Assembly (NCBI GenBank): GCA_004352715.1
Contig: SCFE01000104.1
Location: 235,393-299,392, forward strand
From: Hofstenia miamia
Lineage: Eukaryota; Xenacoelomorpha; Acoela
Length of the DNA stretch: 64,000 nucleotides
Reading direction: 5' to 3'
Shown here: one piece after another, positions 1 to 10,952 of the stretch
Layout of the letters: every line of letters begins with the position of its first letter
Numbering within the stretch: position 1 is the first letter of the stretch
The notes under the pieces: model-generated
Told to the model about the DNA's origin: nothing
The model's database searches: none
The model's input: only the letters and a program-made list of their open reading frames with translations
Position numbers and translations under genes: made by a program

Positions 1-1
1 A

Positions 2-372
2 GAACACAACACAAAAAAATATCATACTGCTACAACAGCTGAAAAACTGGTCAGTACTCATTCCTTATCCACAAATAAAGCAGCCAATGTTTGCAAATCC
101 CTTTCACAAGATGGTCTTAACATTTCTACCCCCTCCCAGTCTGGTGTTTGGAGACATGTCTTAAGAGATGCAGAGAAGAAGAAAAACAAAATTAAGTCAA
201 TTTTAGAAAATGAATATTTTTGTCTTCATTTTGATGGCAAGCTCATTCAAAAGCAAGAATATCAGGTTGTTTGTTTGCAAAATAGAGATTGTGTCATTAA
301 CTTGGGTATCCTTTGTTGTAAGAGTGGGGTGGCTGAAGATGTTTTTAAAGAAATTGAGGATCTTATGAATGA
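2..372 (+). pseudogene. Transposase-like fragment, possibly hAT-related, cut at both ends
   Basis: One frame is open without a stop from the window edge to about 372 (about 123 codons). It contains a basic stretch (about residues 59-67) followed by hydrophobic residues and LHFDGK, which resembles the strand carrying the first catalytic Asp of an RNase H-fold transposase. EYQVV follows. This layout recalls hAT-like DNA transposases that are common in aquatic invertebrates, but the rest of the catalytic core is missing because minus-strand Ty3 sequence starts at about 373. The start lies outside the window. Alternatively it is an exon of a domesticated transposase gene. Coding character is fairly clear; the family assignment is recollection and weak. 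Confidence 0.45.
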
Positions 373-1726
373 TTACCTTCTTCCAGTAAACTGTCTAACT
401 CACTCATATACATATTTTCGTTTCCATTAATTTGATTTATTTTAAATTTGGCGTTTTTGTCCAGTCTCAATTCCTTGATATCTGCCATTGCTTGTTTTAA
501 ATTCTGGAAATGCAATAATCTGCCATTGTTTAGCATATACTCATTATTTGGTAGTACCTGAGTTATTTTATATGGACCTGACCAAATAATTTTCAACTTT
601 CAGACCTGGTTTGTGTCTATCAGTTTCATTTGTTTAAATGTGTAAACTGTGTCGTCTATTTTGTGTGTGTGACTGTAAATTTTTTTATTATAGTTTTGCT
701 GTTGTCTCACAGCGGATTTCTTTGTATTGTGGCACACTGTCTTGTGTATTGCTGTTATTTGGTTTCTTAATTAATTCACATATTGATTGTCCATCTTCTT
801 GCTGTAGGCAAAATTTTGCATTGATAACAGTGTCGCCACCTCTCTTCCAAACATGGCCTTGAATGGCATTATTCCTGTTGTCGAGTGTGGCACCCTATTC
901 TCAATGTTGTCACTCTTATCAGTTTGATCAGTGTCCTGTTCAATCTTATTATGGCGCTGTTTGCCTGTGGGTGATATGCTGTCATCCTTTCACTCACTAC
1001 CTCCAGTAGATGTGACATTTCCTGAAATAGATTACTTTTGAATTGTGGCCCCTTGTCCATGATTATTGTCTCTATGGGTCCAAACTTTAAGATCCATTCT
1101 TTCATTACTATCTCTGCAGTTGTTTCAGCCATTTTGTTCTTTGTGGGGATTGTGTACTTGGTGAAGTTGTCCGCCATTACTAGTAAATGTTGATATCCTT
1201 CTTCATCCTTTGATAGCATCTCCAAATCTATATGTACGATTTTGTTAGGTTGTGTTGCTATGATTTTTTCCAGCACTGCTCTCTGTGTTGGGAAATGCTG
1301 TTTGTTATTGAGGAGGCATGTCATACACTTGTTGATTATTTCCTTTTCTCACTGCCATTGTGATAAACCTTGCATTGAAAGTGCTTTCAGTTTCTGTAAT
1401 GCCTAAATGGCCCTTCTTGTGCCCTTTTCTTATCAAGTATTGATTTATAGTATTCTGGTATTGAGATCCTATTGTTCTGTGCTTCCACGTACAGGAGACA
1501 ATTCTTGTTTCTTTTTCATCTATATCTCTCGTAGTAACTCACTGTTAATCTTGATAGTTTTAAGCTTGGTTCCTGTAGCTTTCTTATGATTTTGTTTAGT
1601 ATCACATCATCTTTCTGTTTCTCTATGATCTCTGATTCTGATATTTCTTCTTTTACTGCAATTGGCAACACTACTTGTCCCTTCTTATTGACGTTTATCT
1701 CTGGCAACTCCTCAAACTCCATGTGT
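373..1726 (-). pseudogene. Copy A integrase and C-terminal tail, degraded
   Basis: This is the integrase part of pol, which would join element cDNA into chromosomes. Visible pieces are the DLEML segment with the first Asp, DNFTKY, MDKGPQF with the second Asp, and AYHPQAN near 960-1000. The catalytic Glu expected a few residues after AYHPQAN is replaced: copy E has VERLNRT where this copy has IIRLNRT. The usual TDKG is also MDKG. The tail at 373-640 carries the GPYKI and LPNNEYML block typical of a Ty3 GPY/F module, then SLLEEG where the element stops. Several frameshifts split the frame between 597 and 1516. The lost Glu alone predicts an inactive enzyme. Confidence 0.8.
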
Positions 1727-3240
1727 GGTAGGAGTTGAAACTTCTTTTTCTCTCCATCTTCTTTAGCTGTGTCTCTCTGGTACCCTGGGAGTGTGGTCCA
1801 GAAGTCACCATTGGTATGCAGTGTCCATCTTCAGTGTTTGCTTTTGAAGGTGAATTCATTTAGGTATTTGATCCATCTTGATACTATTCCTGACTTATCA
1901 CCTGAGAATTTTTTTAGCCATGCTAAGCCACTGTTATCTGTGTGGAGTCTGAATTCTCATCCTATCAAAAAGTGTCTGAATTTTTTTATGCTCTCAATCA
2001 GTGCAAGCATCTCTAACTTTGTTGATTTGTAGTTCTCCTCACTTGGTTTTAATTTACAGCTAAAAAACTGTATTGGCACTTATTTGTTGTTCTTCAATTG
2101 TCCAAGTGTTGCTCTCATTGCTACCTTACTAGTGTTGCAGTCTAAGATGAATGTTTCACAGTAGTCAGGCATATTCAGTGATGGCAGTTTGGCTAACTCT
2201 TCTTTTATGTTATCTAGTTCTTCCTGTTCTTGCCATGTCCATATAAAAGGCACTGACTTCCTCATTAGCTGCGTCATCTTTTCCGTGATATTGGGTATAA
2301 ATGTTCCATAGTAGTTGAAGAACCCCATTATTCTCTGTATGTCTTTTTTGTTGTTTGGCTTCTCTATCCTGCGGATCATATCTCTTGTGTTGTCTTTCAT
2401 GCATATTCACCCCTTCTTGATCACTCATCCTAGGAATATGATCTTCTCGTTTAATATATCACATTTGTTGCAGTTGATTATTAAGCATGCTTTTTCTAGG
2501 ATTGATAGTGTCCTTTTCAGTTTCTCTATGTGCTCTTCTATCATGTTGCTTTTTATGATGATAATGTCAATGTATGCATTCACTCCTTCCTCAATTTTGT
2601 GTCTCTTGTTTTTTAATATTTTTGTTATGTACCTCTGGAACATTGCCAATGCATTACATAAACCAAAAGCCATGTATATCCATTCATACAAAACATATGG
2701 TGTTATAAACGCCATCTTTTCAATATCTTCCTCTTCCATCTTAACTTGCCAATATGCCTTGCATAGATCTATCAACGTAAAATATTTGTGCTTACTCATT
2801 TTGTATAACATGTCTTCTATTCTGGGAAGCAGGTACAAGTCCTTTTTTGTTACTTTGTTCAGGTTTCAGAAGTCTATGCATTATCTGTATTTTTCTCCTT
2901 GCTTCATGAATACCATTGGCACTGTGTATGGACTTTGACTGGGTCGAATTATTTTGTTGTCGATTAATTTATTGAGTATTCTATTGTATTTGTCCTTCAG
3001 CTGCTCTGGCACTTGTCTTACTGACAGTTTTATCAGCTTATTCATTGTTGTGATTATCTTATGTGTTTTGCCTATCACCTGTCCCAAACTTATTTCTCTG
3101 TAATTGAATATCCATTTGTGTCTCTCCAGCACCTCCTCTAATTGTTGTAATTGTGTTTTGTTTAGATGTTGGTATTCCTCCTCCAACAGATCAGGTGTTT
3201 TGTACTGGTCTTCTTCACTTGCTTTCATCCCTTTGCCCTT
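1727..3240 (-). pseudogene. Copy A reverse transcriptase / RNase H, degraded
   Basis: Ty3-type RT-RNase H. From the N-terminus (right) it shows the leader block with LEEEYQHLN, the segment with PSQSPY and FMKQGEKYR, FTLIDLCKAYWQV with the first catalytic Asp, AFGLCNA, and the YxDD box. The thumb follows with IMGFFNYYGTFIPN, then the start of RNase H. The active-site box reads YIDI instead of YIDD at about 2570-2580, so a metal-binding Asp is lost. Stops and shifts near 2400, 2850 and 1800-2080 break the frame. The neighbouring leader and linker match copies B and E. Polymerase activity is not expected. Confidence 0.85.
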
Positions 3241-3636
3241 GAGTCAGCTGTGGGGAGTACTTGATACATTGATGGTTTTTTGTCCACTCACCCTCAAGTT
3301 GGCAGTGGGGAGTAACTCCTGTTTTCATTTGCAATTCCTCAAATTGACCATACAAACTACTCATCTCATCAATGTCTTCCATTGTTTTCCAGATGGCTTT
3401 GAACTGGACTTGACATACCTTCTGAGTATTATTACATTTGTTTTCCTTATGTTGATGTTATGATTAGTTGCATTTAGTATTGGTATTCTCCCTTTTCCTT
3501 TTTTATGGCATACACACTTGATGGCATCAAGACTCTTTTCAAATTGATCCCTTTGTTATTGTAGATCATTATCTCTGCTGTGATCTCTTCTGCTTTAATT
3601 TCAGGCTCCTCCACTGATATGGCTGCAGCTTTATAT
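3241..3636 (-). pseudogene. Copy A protease-RT linker region
   Basis: Minus-strand pol linker between protease and RT. The segment YNNKGIN and the block ending RIPILNATN match the homologous stretch of copy E near 58190-58290. Short nucleotide motifs of the CCCTNGARTC type occur at 3237-3300, as in the other copies. The segment ends at the ATAT target duplication of the solo LTR at 3637-4921, beyond which the same frame continues. Confidence 0.6.
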
Positions 3637-4921
3637 TGTAGCATCATCCAAAAGGCAACTAAAGCTGAATAACATCGAATGATTATTAATTGAAATTAAT
3701 TGTAAAAAATTAGTTAATGAACTTTATTTATTTTTGTAAAATGCAACTAAGATTTAATATTGGTCAAAATAAGAAACTTGTTAGCCGATCAAGAAATAAT
3801 TGACAAATTAAATTGAGCAAACTAACGCTTACGTATGAACAGCCCTATTGGCAGACAAATCATTTGAATTTTAAAATCGGCAGGTACTTTTTGTAGAAAT
3901 TTTATAAATAGCTTTGATTCAACCATAATTTTGATGAACAATAAATTCTTCAGAGTTTATTTAATTTTCATTTCTACTTTATCTGGTTTGATTATTTAAT
4001 TAAATGTGCAGCTAGGCAAGTTGTATTTAGTAGTGGCTGGAATCCATCACGGGATCGATTCTAGGGTCTTTGTGCCAGTCACGAAAGTGCACCTATGTTA
4101 CGGTTAGGAGTTTTTCGATTCTTGCCTAGTCTGACTANNNNNNNNNNNNNNNNNNNNNNNNNNNNNNNNNNNNNNNNNNNNNNNNNNNNNNNNNNNNNNN
4201 NNNNNNNNNNNNNNNNNNNNNNNNNNNNNNNNNNNNNNNNNNNNNNNNNNNNNNNNNNNNNNNNNNNNNNNNNNNNNNNNNNNNNNNNNNNNNNNNNNNN
4301 NNNNNNNNNNNNNNNNNNNNNNNNNNNNNNNNNNNNNNNNNNNNNNNNNNNNNNNNNNNNNNNNNNNNNNNNNNNNNNNNNNNNNNNNNNNNNNNNNNNN
4401 NNNNNNNNNNNNNNNNNNNNNNNNNNNNNNNNNNNNNNNNNNNNNNNNNNNNNNNNNNNNNNNNNNNNNNNNNNNNNNNNNNNNNNNNNNNNNNNNNNNN
4501 NNNNNNNNNNNNNNNNNNNNNNNNNNNNNNNNNNNNNNNNNNNNNNNNNNNNNNNNNNNNNNNNNNNGTCAGTTACAACTTTACTTGAGTGCACACACCG
4601 AGCTAACGTAAGGTACACATAATTAATTCCAGTTGAGCTGAGGTGGTGTTGTGGACTCAACCATCGTTGTAGAAGAAGAGGAGCTGTGTTGTGGAGATCA
4701 GCTTCAGGCAGTGGCCCACAGAAGAACTGAAGAGGAAACATCTGACCACTTCGTCATCTAAACAGTGATAGTTAATACTCGATTACTTAATTAACATAAC
4801 TAGTTAATAAGAGAGAAAAGTCTGATGGTTCAACAAATGGGTAACACCTCACCCACAGTTTACCAAGCATTCCTTAACAGTAATTAGACATGGCGTAATA
4901 AGCTAGGTGGAGGATGTTACA
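3637..4921 (+). mobile_element. Solo LTR nested in copy A, with N gap
   Basis: It begins TGTAGCATCATCC and ends GGATGTTACA. It is flanked by direct ATAT at 3633-3636 and 4922-4925. Orientation is sense on the plus strand. It contains the conserved LTR landmarks TTGGCAGAC followed by GGTACTTTTT and a TATAAATAG box near 3902-3911. It interrupts the protease/linker part of copy A, which resumes on the far side. About 430 bases inside are unknown (N). A solo LTR is the usual product of recombination between the two LTRs of one element. Confidence 0.85.
4138..4567. other. Assembly gap (N)
   Basis: Unknown bases within a solo LTR. Reading frames crossing it are meaningless. Confidence 1.
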
Positions 4922-5357
4922 ATATCTTCTTCAATTTCAATTTCTTCTTCCCTCACTTTAATTGTTTTATTGGAGTAATTTATTACACATCCGTTTTTTG
5001 TTAGGAAGTTGTTGCCTAGTTTCACCTCATATGGCAATTAATTGTTGTGAGAGTCTATTACTACTAGTGATTGATTGAAGGTTGTATTTGCTATCCTGAT
5101 TTGTACTGTGTTGACCTTGTCTTTTGTATCTATGCATTTTCCAGATGCATTAATTAGTATTTTGTTTGATTGTTCCAAATCTTCTCATTTAAATCCCAGT
5201 TTTGTTGCGCACTTGTCTGTTATTATTGATGTTGCTGCCCCCATGTCAATTGTTGCCTTTGTAAATATTCCATTTATTGTTATTGTTATTGTATTGATAT
5301 TATCCATGTTTTTAATGATCATTATCAGTGCTCAGTTTTTTGGAGTTGGTGCTTGAG
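4922..5357 (-). pseudogene. Copy A aspartic protease region, active site altered
   Basis: N-terminal part of pro-pol. The retropepsin core reads ATIDMGAATSIITD on the minus strand, where the family needs D-T/S-G: the codon at 5242-5244 is ATG (Met) instead of Thr, which one CpG transition from ACG would explain. Downstream are the segments for the flap and the Y-E-V-like block, then TIKVREEEIEI up to the solo LTR at 4921. The start of this frame overlaps the end of gag in another frame near 5358. Without DTG/DSG, processing of the polyprotein is unlikely. Confidence 0.7.
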
Positions 5358-6212
5358 CTAGTTTTCTGATTCTTCTTCCATTTGGGGATCTTCCAATAAT
5401 TCTGCTTCAGACTTGATTACATACTTGTCTTTGTAAAACGCTTCCTCCTCTCTGATCATATTGATTTGTTTTCTGCATTTGTCATTTCTGTGCCCCTTCT
5501 GTCCACAGTTGTAACACTTAATGTCTCTTTCTCTAATTTTCTTTGACTTTCCCTCTTTGCTTTTTATGTTAATAAACTTCTCTGTATCTTTTCCTTATAA
5601 GCTTTTGTATACCCTGTCTGTTTTTTATAACTATTTCAACATTTTGTCAGCTTTTCTTTATTCCATACTGCTTTCTTGTAGATGCAGGCATTGTTTTCAA
5701 TTGTTGCCTGTATGTCTATGGCTTTCCTAATCATTTTCTCCAATTTGTCATCAGCGTCACATTTAATTTCAAATTGGGTTCAAATATTCTCTGGCAAACC
5801 CTTGCAAATGTTGGAGAAAATGTCATATTTTGAGTATTTGTTTCCCCTTGAGCTGAGTGTCACCAGTTGCTCCACCTGCTGGATGTAATTTTGTATGTCA
5901 TCCATCTTTCTCATCTTTGTCAAGTTCAGTATAATTCAGTATTGATTTTTAAAACTTTCATTCTTATAGTAGTCTACAAAGTCTCTGATTAACAGTTTAT
6001 AGTCTCATTTCATATTCGTATCTAAGAGTAGGTAGTGTTGGGACACCACTCCTGTTAGGTATAACGGAAATCTTGCAGCTGCTGCCTGTTGGTTTACTTT
6101 CCTTTCAGCCATTGTAATTTCAAACATTTGCAGCCATTTGAGAAATGTTGGGTTGTAGCTTTCAACATTTCCATTGAATTTTGGCAAGGTTGCCTTGCAT
6201 GGTATTGTGTCA
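5358..6212 (-). pseudogene. Copy A gag, C-terminal half (capsid-like and CCHC knuckle)
   Basis: Gag builds the particle and binds RNA. From N to C this half shows MPKFNGNVESYNPTFLKWLQ (about 6187-6128), a capsid-like helical region with PLYLTG and QHYLLLD, and an intact zinc knuckle CYNCGQKGHRNDKC (C-X2-C-X4-H-X4-C) near 5478-5520. It ends ESEN-stop at 5358-5372, the same end as in copies B and E. Frameshifts divide it near 5890-6005. It is cut from its N-terminal half by the LTR cluster at 6217-9974, with TTAT on both sides. Confidence 0.8.
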
Positions 6213-6633
6213 TTATTGTAGCATCTGCTACCAAGTTTAACAGAGAGTAAATCATTCTTTTAAATTATTGTTCCTCATTATATGTGGGTAGGGATGTACT
6301 GATGTTAACTTTGTTTTACTCTGACATGAGATACACTATCATTAACCTTTGCTTAACTTAAAGTAACTTGATACTTTTTAGGTATACCACTGCATCACTT
6401 CTTCTCCATGATTTGGCTGACTCCAATCTCTGAATCAATCCACATGTGCCTCCATCATCAATTGAGTAGTTCTAATTCTCAACTCATCAAAGTACTTATG
6501 TGTTCCCTATCCTAACTCAGTGCAGCTCTCATTGCTGTTTGTAACTGACCTAAACTCAATTTGTAGTGTGTAATTATGGTACTTCACAATCTGGAAATGT
6601 CACTAGCAGCTTAATAAATATTACTTCTGCCAT

Positions 6634-7916
6634 TGTAGCATCATTCAAATATAATCAGAAATAAGCTGCAAAAGTTGCAAGAAGAGACTAAGATCGAAAA
6701 GAAGTTGATTAAAATTATTGTAATTAAATCAATTGCTATTATTTCAGATTAATTTGTAAAATGCAACTAAGAAAACAACATGTGTCAAAAAAGAGATATT
6801 TGTGTCTGTCAAAAAAAATACTTTTAACTAAATGACACTTACATTATTTTTAGCAGCCATCTTGGCAGAAAGTTTAAATTTGAATCAACAGGTACTTCTT
6901 TTAGAATTACTATAAATAGATTAGAAAACATTGTAAGAATTTGATAAAGAATTTTACACAGAATTCTTATTTTTCATCTTATTAACGGTTTGATTATTTA
7001 ATACGATGTTGAGCTAATCAAGCAGTGTTTAGTAGTGGTCTGGATACATCACAGGGAACGATTCTAGGGNNNNNNNNNNNNNNNNNNNNNNNNNNNNNNN
7101 NNNNNNNNNNNNNNNNNNNNNNNNNNNNNNNNNNNNNNNNNNNNNNNNNNNNNNNNNNNNNNNNNNNNNNNNNNNNNNNNNNNNNNNNNNNNNNNNNNNN
7201 NNNNNNNNNNNNNNNNNNNNNNNNNNNNNNNNNNNNNNNNNNNNNNNNNNNNNNNNNNNNNNNNNNNNNNNNNNNNNNNNNNNNNNNNNNNNNNNNNNNN
7301 NNNNNNNNNNNNNNNNNNNNNNNNNNNNNNNNNNNNNNNNNNNNNNNNNNNNNNNNNNNNNNNNNNNNNNNNNNNNNNNNNNNNNNNNNNNNNNNNNNNN
7401 NNNNNNNNNNNNNNNNNNNNNNNNNNNNNNNNNNNNNNNNNNNNNNNNNNNNNNNNNNNNNNNNNNNNNNNNNNNNNNNNNNNNNNNNNNNNNNNNNNNN
7501 NNNNNNNNNNNNNNNNNNNNNNNNNNNNNNNNNNNNNNNNNNNNNNNNNNNNNNNNNNNNNNNNNNNNNNNNNNNNNNNNNNNNNNNNNNNNNNNNNNNN
7601 NNNNNNNNNNNNNNNNNNNNNNNNNNNNNNNNNNNNNNNNNNNNNNNNNNNNNNNNNNNNNNNNNNNNNNNNNNNNNNNNNNNNNNNNNNNNNNNNNNNN
7701 NNNNNNNNNNNNNNNNNNNNNNNNNNNNNNNNNNNNNNNNNNNNNNNNNNNNNNNNNNNNNNNNNNNNNNNNNNNNAGTCAATTCCATGTTAAATAAGTT
7801 AACAGAAGAAACTAGTCAAGCAGTAACAACAAGTAAATCCTTACCTGCAATAACACAGCTAACATTATAAAGTAACAGTAGATAAACAGTGATAATGCCT
7901 GGTAAAGGATATTACA
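6634..7916 (+). mobile_element. Nested solo LTR with N gap
   Basis: It starts TGTAGCATCATTC and ends GGATATTACA, with CCAT at 6630-6633 and 7917-7920. Sense is plus. TTTTTAGCAGCCATCTTGGC is at about 6847-6866 and TATAAATAG at about 6910-6918. N bases occupy 7070-7776. It lies inside the minus-strand solo LTR 6217-9974, so it is younger than that LTR. Confidence 0.85.
7070..7776. other. Assembly gap (N)
   Basis: Unknown bases within a nested solo LTR. Confidence 1.
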
Positions 7917-8251
7917 CCATTACCAACAACTATTGGCTTTAATTAATATACTTAGATAAAGTAAACAATTACTCGCAGCTTCCTACCTTACATTTAAATA
8001 ACAGTACATGCTCAGTCTATTTATCAGTCTATTTATAGGTCACCTAATTTGACAGTATAATATAGATATAACCTAAGATAGGCTATCCAGCCTTATCTCT
8101 GATATCAATTATTTAATACATACCAATGAATGAATCAATCATCAGCTAATTGGAGAAAAACTCCTATTTGTATACCTAACCTAAATGCAGGTCCATGGCT
8201 TGGGTCAAGGACCCTTGAATCACTCCCAATGTGTGCCTAAGCCACTACTAC

Positions 8252-9577
8252 TGTAGCATTCACTACCAAGCGTTGACGTAGGTTAAATGATTCTTTAAAT
8301 TATTCTTCCCTATTCTATGTGGGTAGGGATGTACGCATATTAGCTGTATGCATTTCTGTTAATCTTCACTTAACTGAAATAACTGAATACTGTTTAGGTA
8401 CTTCGCCATTATAGCTGTTCTCCATGTTTGGTGTGTGTATGGCCTCCAGCTGACTCTGATCTCTGCATCACCTCACTTGTGTTTCCATCACTGAATTAGG
8501 TAGCTNNNNNNNNNNNNNNNNNNNNNNNNNNNNNNNNNNNNNNNNNNNNNNNNNNNNNNNNNNNNNNNNNNNNNNNNNNNNNNNNNNNNNNNNNNNNNNN
8601 NNNNNNNNNNNNNNNNNNNNNNNNNNNNNNNNNNNNNNNNNNNNNNNNNNNNNNNNNNNNNNNNNNNNNNNNNNNNNNNNNNNNNNNNNNNNNNNNNNNN
8701 NNNNNNNNNNNNNNNNNNNNNNNNNNNNNNNNNNNNNNNNNNNNNNNNNNNNNNNNNNNNNNNNNNNNNNNNNNNNNNNNNNNNNNNNNNNNNNNNNNNN
8801 NNNNNNNNNNNNNNNNNNNNNNNNNNNNNNNNNNNNNNNNNNNNNNNNNNNNNNNNNNNNNNNNNNNNNNNNNNNNNNNNNNNNNNNNNNNNNNNNNNNN
8901 NNNNNNNNNNNNNNNNNNNNNNNNNNNNNNNNNNNNNNNNNNNNNNNNNNNNNNNNNNNNNNNNNNNNNNNNNNNNNNNNNNNNNNNNNNNNNNNNNNNN
9001 NNNNNNNNNNNNNNNNNNNNNNNNNNNNNNNNNNNNNNNNNNNNNNNNNNNNNNNNNNNNNNNNNNNNNNNNNNNNNNNNNNNNNNNNNNNNNNNNNNNN
9101 NNNNNNNNNNNNNNNNNNNNNNNNNNNNNNNNNNNNNNNNNNNNNNNGAGTCACTCCCAATATGTGCCCAAACCACTACTTCTGCATATAACATTTAGCT
9201 TGACATTCTGTATAAGTAAGCAAACTGATATAAAATCTAAAGATAAGATTTTCAAAGAATTTACTTCAACAATTTCCAAAATGATTTCTCACCTATTTAT
9301 AGTTAACTTTCAAAAAGTACCTGTTGTTTGAAATTCAAATTTGTATTGTCTGCCAAAATGGCTAAAAATAATGGAAGCAAATTCGCCCCCTTCATTTGGT
9401 CAAAATTTGACTACAAGTACTAATTTGCTATGTTATTACTTGGTTGCATTTACAAAGATAATCTGATAATTAAACTTAAATTGTTTTCTAATTAGTAATC
9501 ATAATTTGATCTAAGCTTTGACTAATCATCTGATCTTCTTTCTTCATTAGCAGCATTATGCTTTGGATTATACTACA
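8252..9577 (-). mobile_element. Nested solo LTR with N gap
   Basis: It starts TGTAGCATTCACTACCA and ends GGATTATACTACA, with CTAC at 8248-8251 and 9578-9581. Orientation is minus. It sits in the same solo LTR (6217-9974) as the LTR at 6634-7916 and interrupts the sequence CACTACTACTGCATTTACC seen whole in other LTRs. N bases occupy 8506-9147. Confidence 0.85.
8506..9147. other. Assembly gap (N)
   Basis: Unknown bases within a nested solo LTR. Confidence 1.
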
Positions 9578-9978
9578 CTACTGCATTTACCTTTTAGCTT
9601 GACATGATTTATAAATAAGCAAACTAAATGAAATCTAAAGATAAGACTTTCAAAGAATTTACTTCAACAGTTTCCAAATTGATTTCAGCTCTATTTATAC
9701 TCTAATTCAAAAAGTACCTGTCATTTGAAATTTGAATTTAATTCATCTGCCAAAATGGCTAAAAATAATGGAAGCAATTTTGCCCCTTTGTTTTGTTAAA
9801 TTATTTGATGACAAGTACTAATTTGCTATTTTGTTTCTTAGTTTTTATTTACAAAAATAATGATGATAATTAAACTTAAATTGTCTTCAATTAATAAATC
9901 ATAATTTGATCTTAATATTGACTAATCATCTGATCTTCTCTTCTTAGCAGCAATATTCTTTGGATTATGCTACATTAT

Positions 9979-10770
9979 GACTGTATTCTGGTAGAATTGA
10001 GCTCTCATATGTTGGTCTCCTTCATAAATTTGTCTGTTCATTTATTGTGAATTGGTTTGTCACTGCTTTCATAATTTCATCAATGATTTTTTTCTTCTCT
10101 TCTTCCTCTTCTTCTTCTGCTTCTGTAAATCATTTTTTGAAATTTTTGGGTGACGCCTGCAGGCTCCTCTCTTTTAGTTGCTGAACTATTATTTCATGTG
10201 TTCTTATTGGCCTTGGATTTTCCTCTCTGTTTTCTTGTATTGCTCTCAGTTTGAATCTCAGATCTTCTAGCTCTCGTCTCTGGTTTTCACAGTTTTTGTA
10301 TCTGTCCAGCCCCGTTGACCTGAGCTTGTCTTTGAACTGTTCTATTTCTTGGGCTTGTATGTTGTTGTCTAGAATTATCTGCCTGTTCACGTCTTCTAAT
10401 TGTCAGCATATGTTTTCCCATTTTGCATTCTGCTCCTGGAAGCATATGTTTGATTGTGCTAATATTGTTGTTAGTGCTTTGATGTATTTCTGGAAGTTTT
10501 CACTTCAGTTCTCTAGGGGATTGTCCATTTTAAGTTTTAGTTCACTCATTGCATTTTCATTCTCCTGCTCCAGTTTCACCATTCTTTCCACCAACAATTG
10601 TATCTCAGATCTTAGTATTGTTTCTGTTTCATTTGTTTGTCTTAAAATATTTAAGACTTCACTGGATCCTGTTTCTGGGGACATGTGTAAGGTTTCCAGT
10701 TCTGTGGGGGTGGGGGTTGTCTTGCTTGTGCCATTTTGGCGATACCTTTCCTTCCTCTTGTATTTGTCAT
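9979..10770 (-). pseudogene. Copy A gag, N-terminal half (coiled coil)
   Basis: N-terminal gag of copy A. The likely start codon is at 10768-10770, giving MTNTRGRKG, a basic start also seen in copies B and E. Next comes the block with LHMSPETG and VLNILRQTNETET, then a long heptad-like region, including NRQIILDNNIQAQEIEQFKDKL, that predicts a coiled coil. A C-rich run near 10705-10712 causes a frameshift after the start. The segment ends at the TTAT duplication at 9975-9978 and continues at 6212. The coiled coil probably serves in multimerisation (inference). Confidence 0.7.
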
Positions 10771-10810
10771 TTTGATTTACAATTAGTAGTGACTAGCAGT
10801 TCAGTATGAT

Positions 10811-10952
10811 TGTAATATCCTCTCTACCAGGCATTATCTCTGTTTGTCTACTGTTACTTTATAATGTTAGCTGTGTTGTTGTGGGTAAGGATTTACTTGT
10901 TGTTACTGCTTGACTAGTTTCTTCTGTTAGCTTATGTAACCTTGCTTTAATT
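10811..10952 (-). mobile_element. Truncated 3' LTR of copy B
   Basis: It begins TGTAATATCC and follows the start of the 5' LTR at 20531 nearly base for base up to GCTTTAATT. At 10953 it switches abruptly to ORF-X coding sequence. About 1 kb of LTR and the C-terminal part of ORF-X are missing, by deletion or misassembly. Confidence 0.75.

Larger units (their letters stand above)
6217..9974 (-). mobile_element. Solo LTR nested in copy A gag, itself hosting two LTRs
   Basis: It starts TGTAGCATCTGCTACCA at 6217 and ends GGATTATGCTACA at 9974. It is flanked by TTAT at 6213-6216 and 9975-9978. Orientation is minus. Removing the two nested LTRs (6634-7916 with CCAT, 8252-9577 with CTAC) leaves about 1.1 kb, the normal LTR length. 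Landmarks such as GTACCTGTC and TCTGCCAAAATGGCTAAAA appear at about 9714-9765. The gag reading resumes at 9979. Confidence 0.85.

Noticed and set aside
2315-2938. Plus-strand 207-codon frame
   Set aside because: It is the antisense shadow of the reverse transcriptase of copy A; its hydrophobic composition comes from the complementary strand.
4079-4741. Long open frames across N gaps (also at 7018-7870, 8468-9194, 11008-12039, 16651-17748, 20779-21277)
   Set aside because: The openness comes from N bases translated as X. Only the mariner transposase and ORF-X have real coding sequence on both sides.
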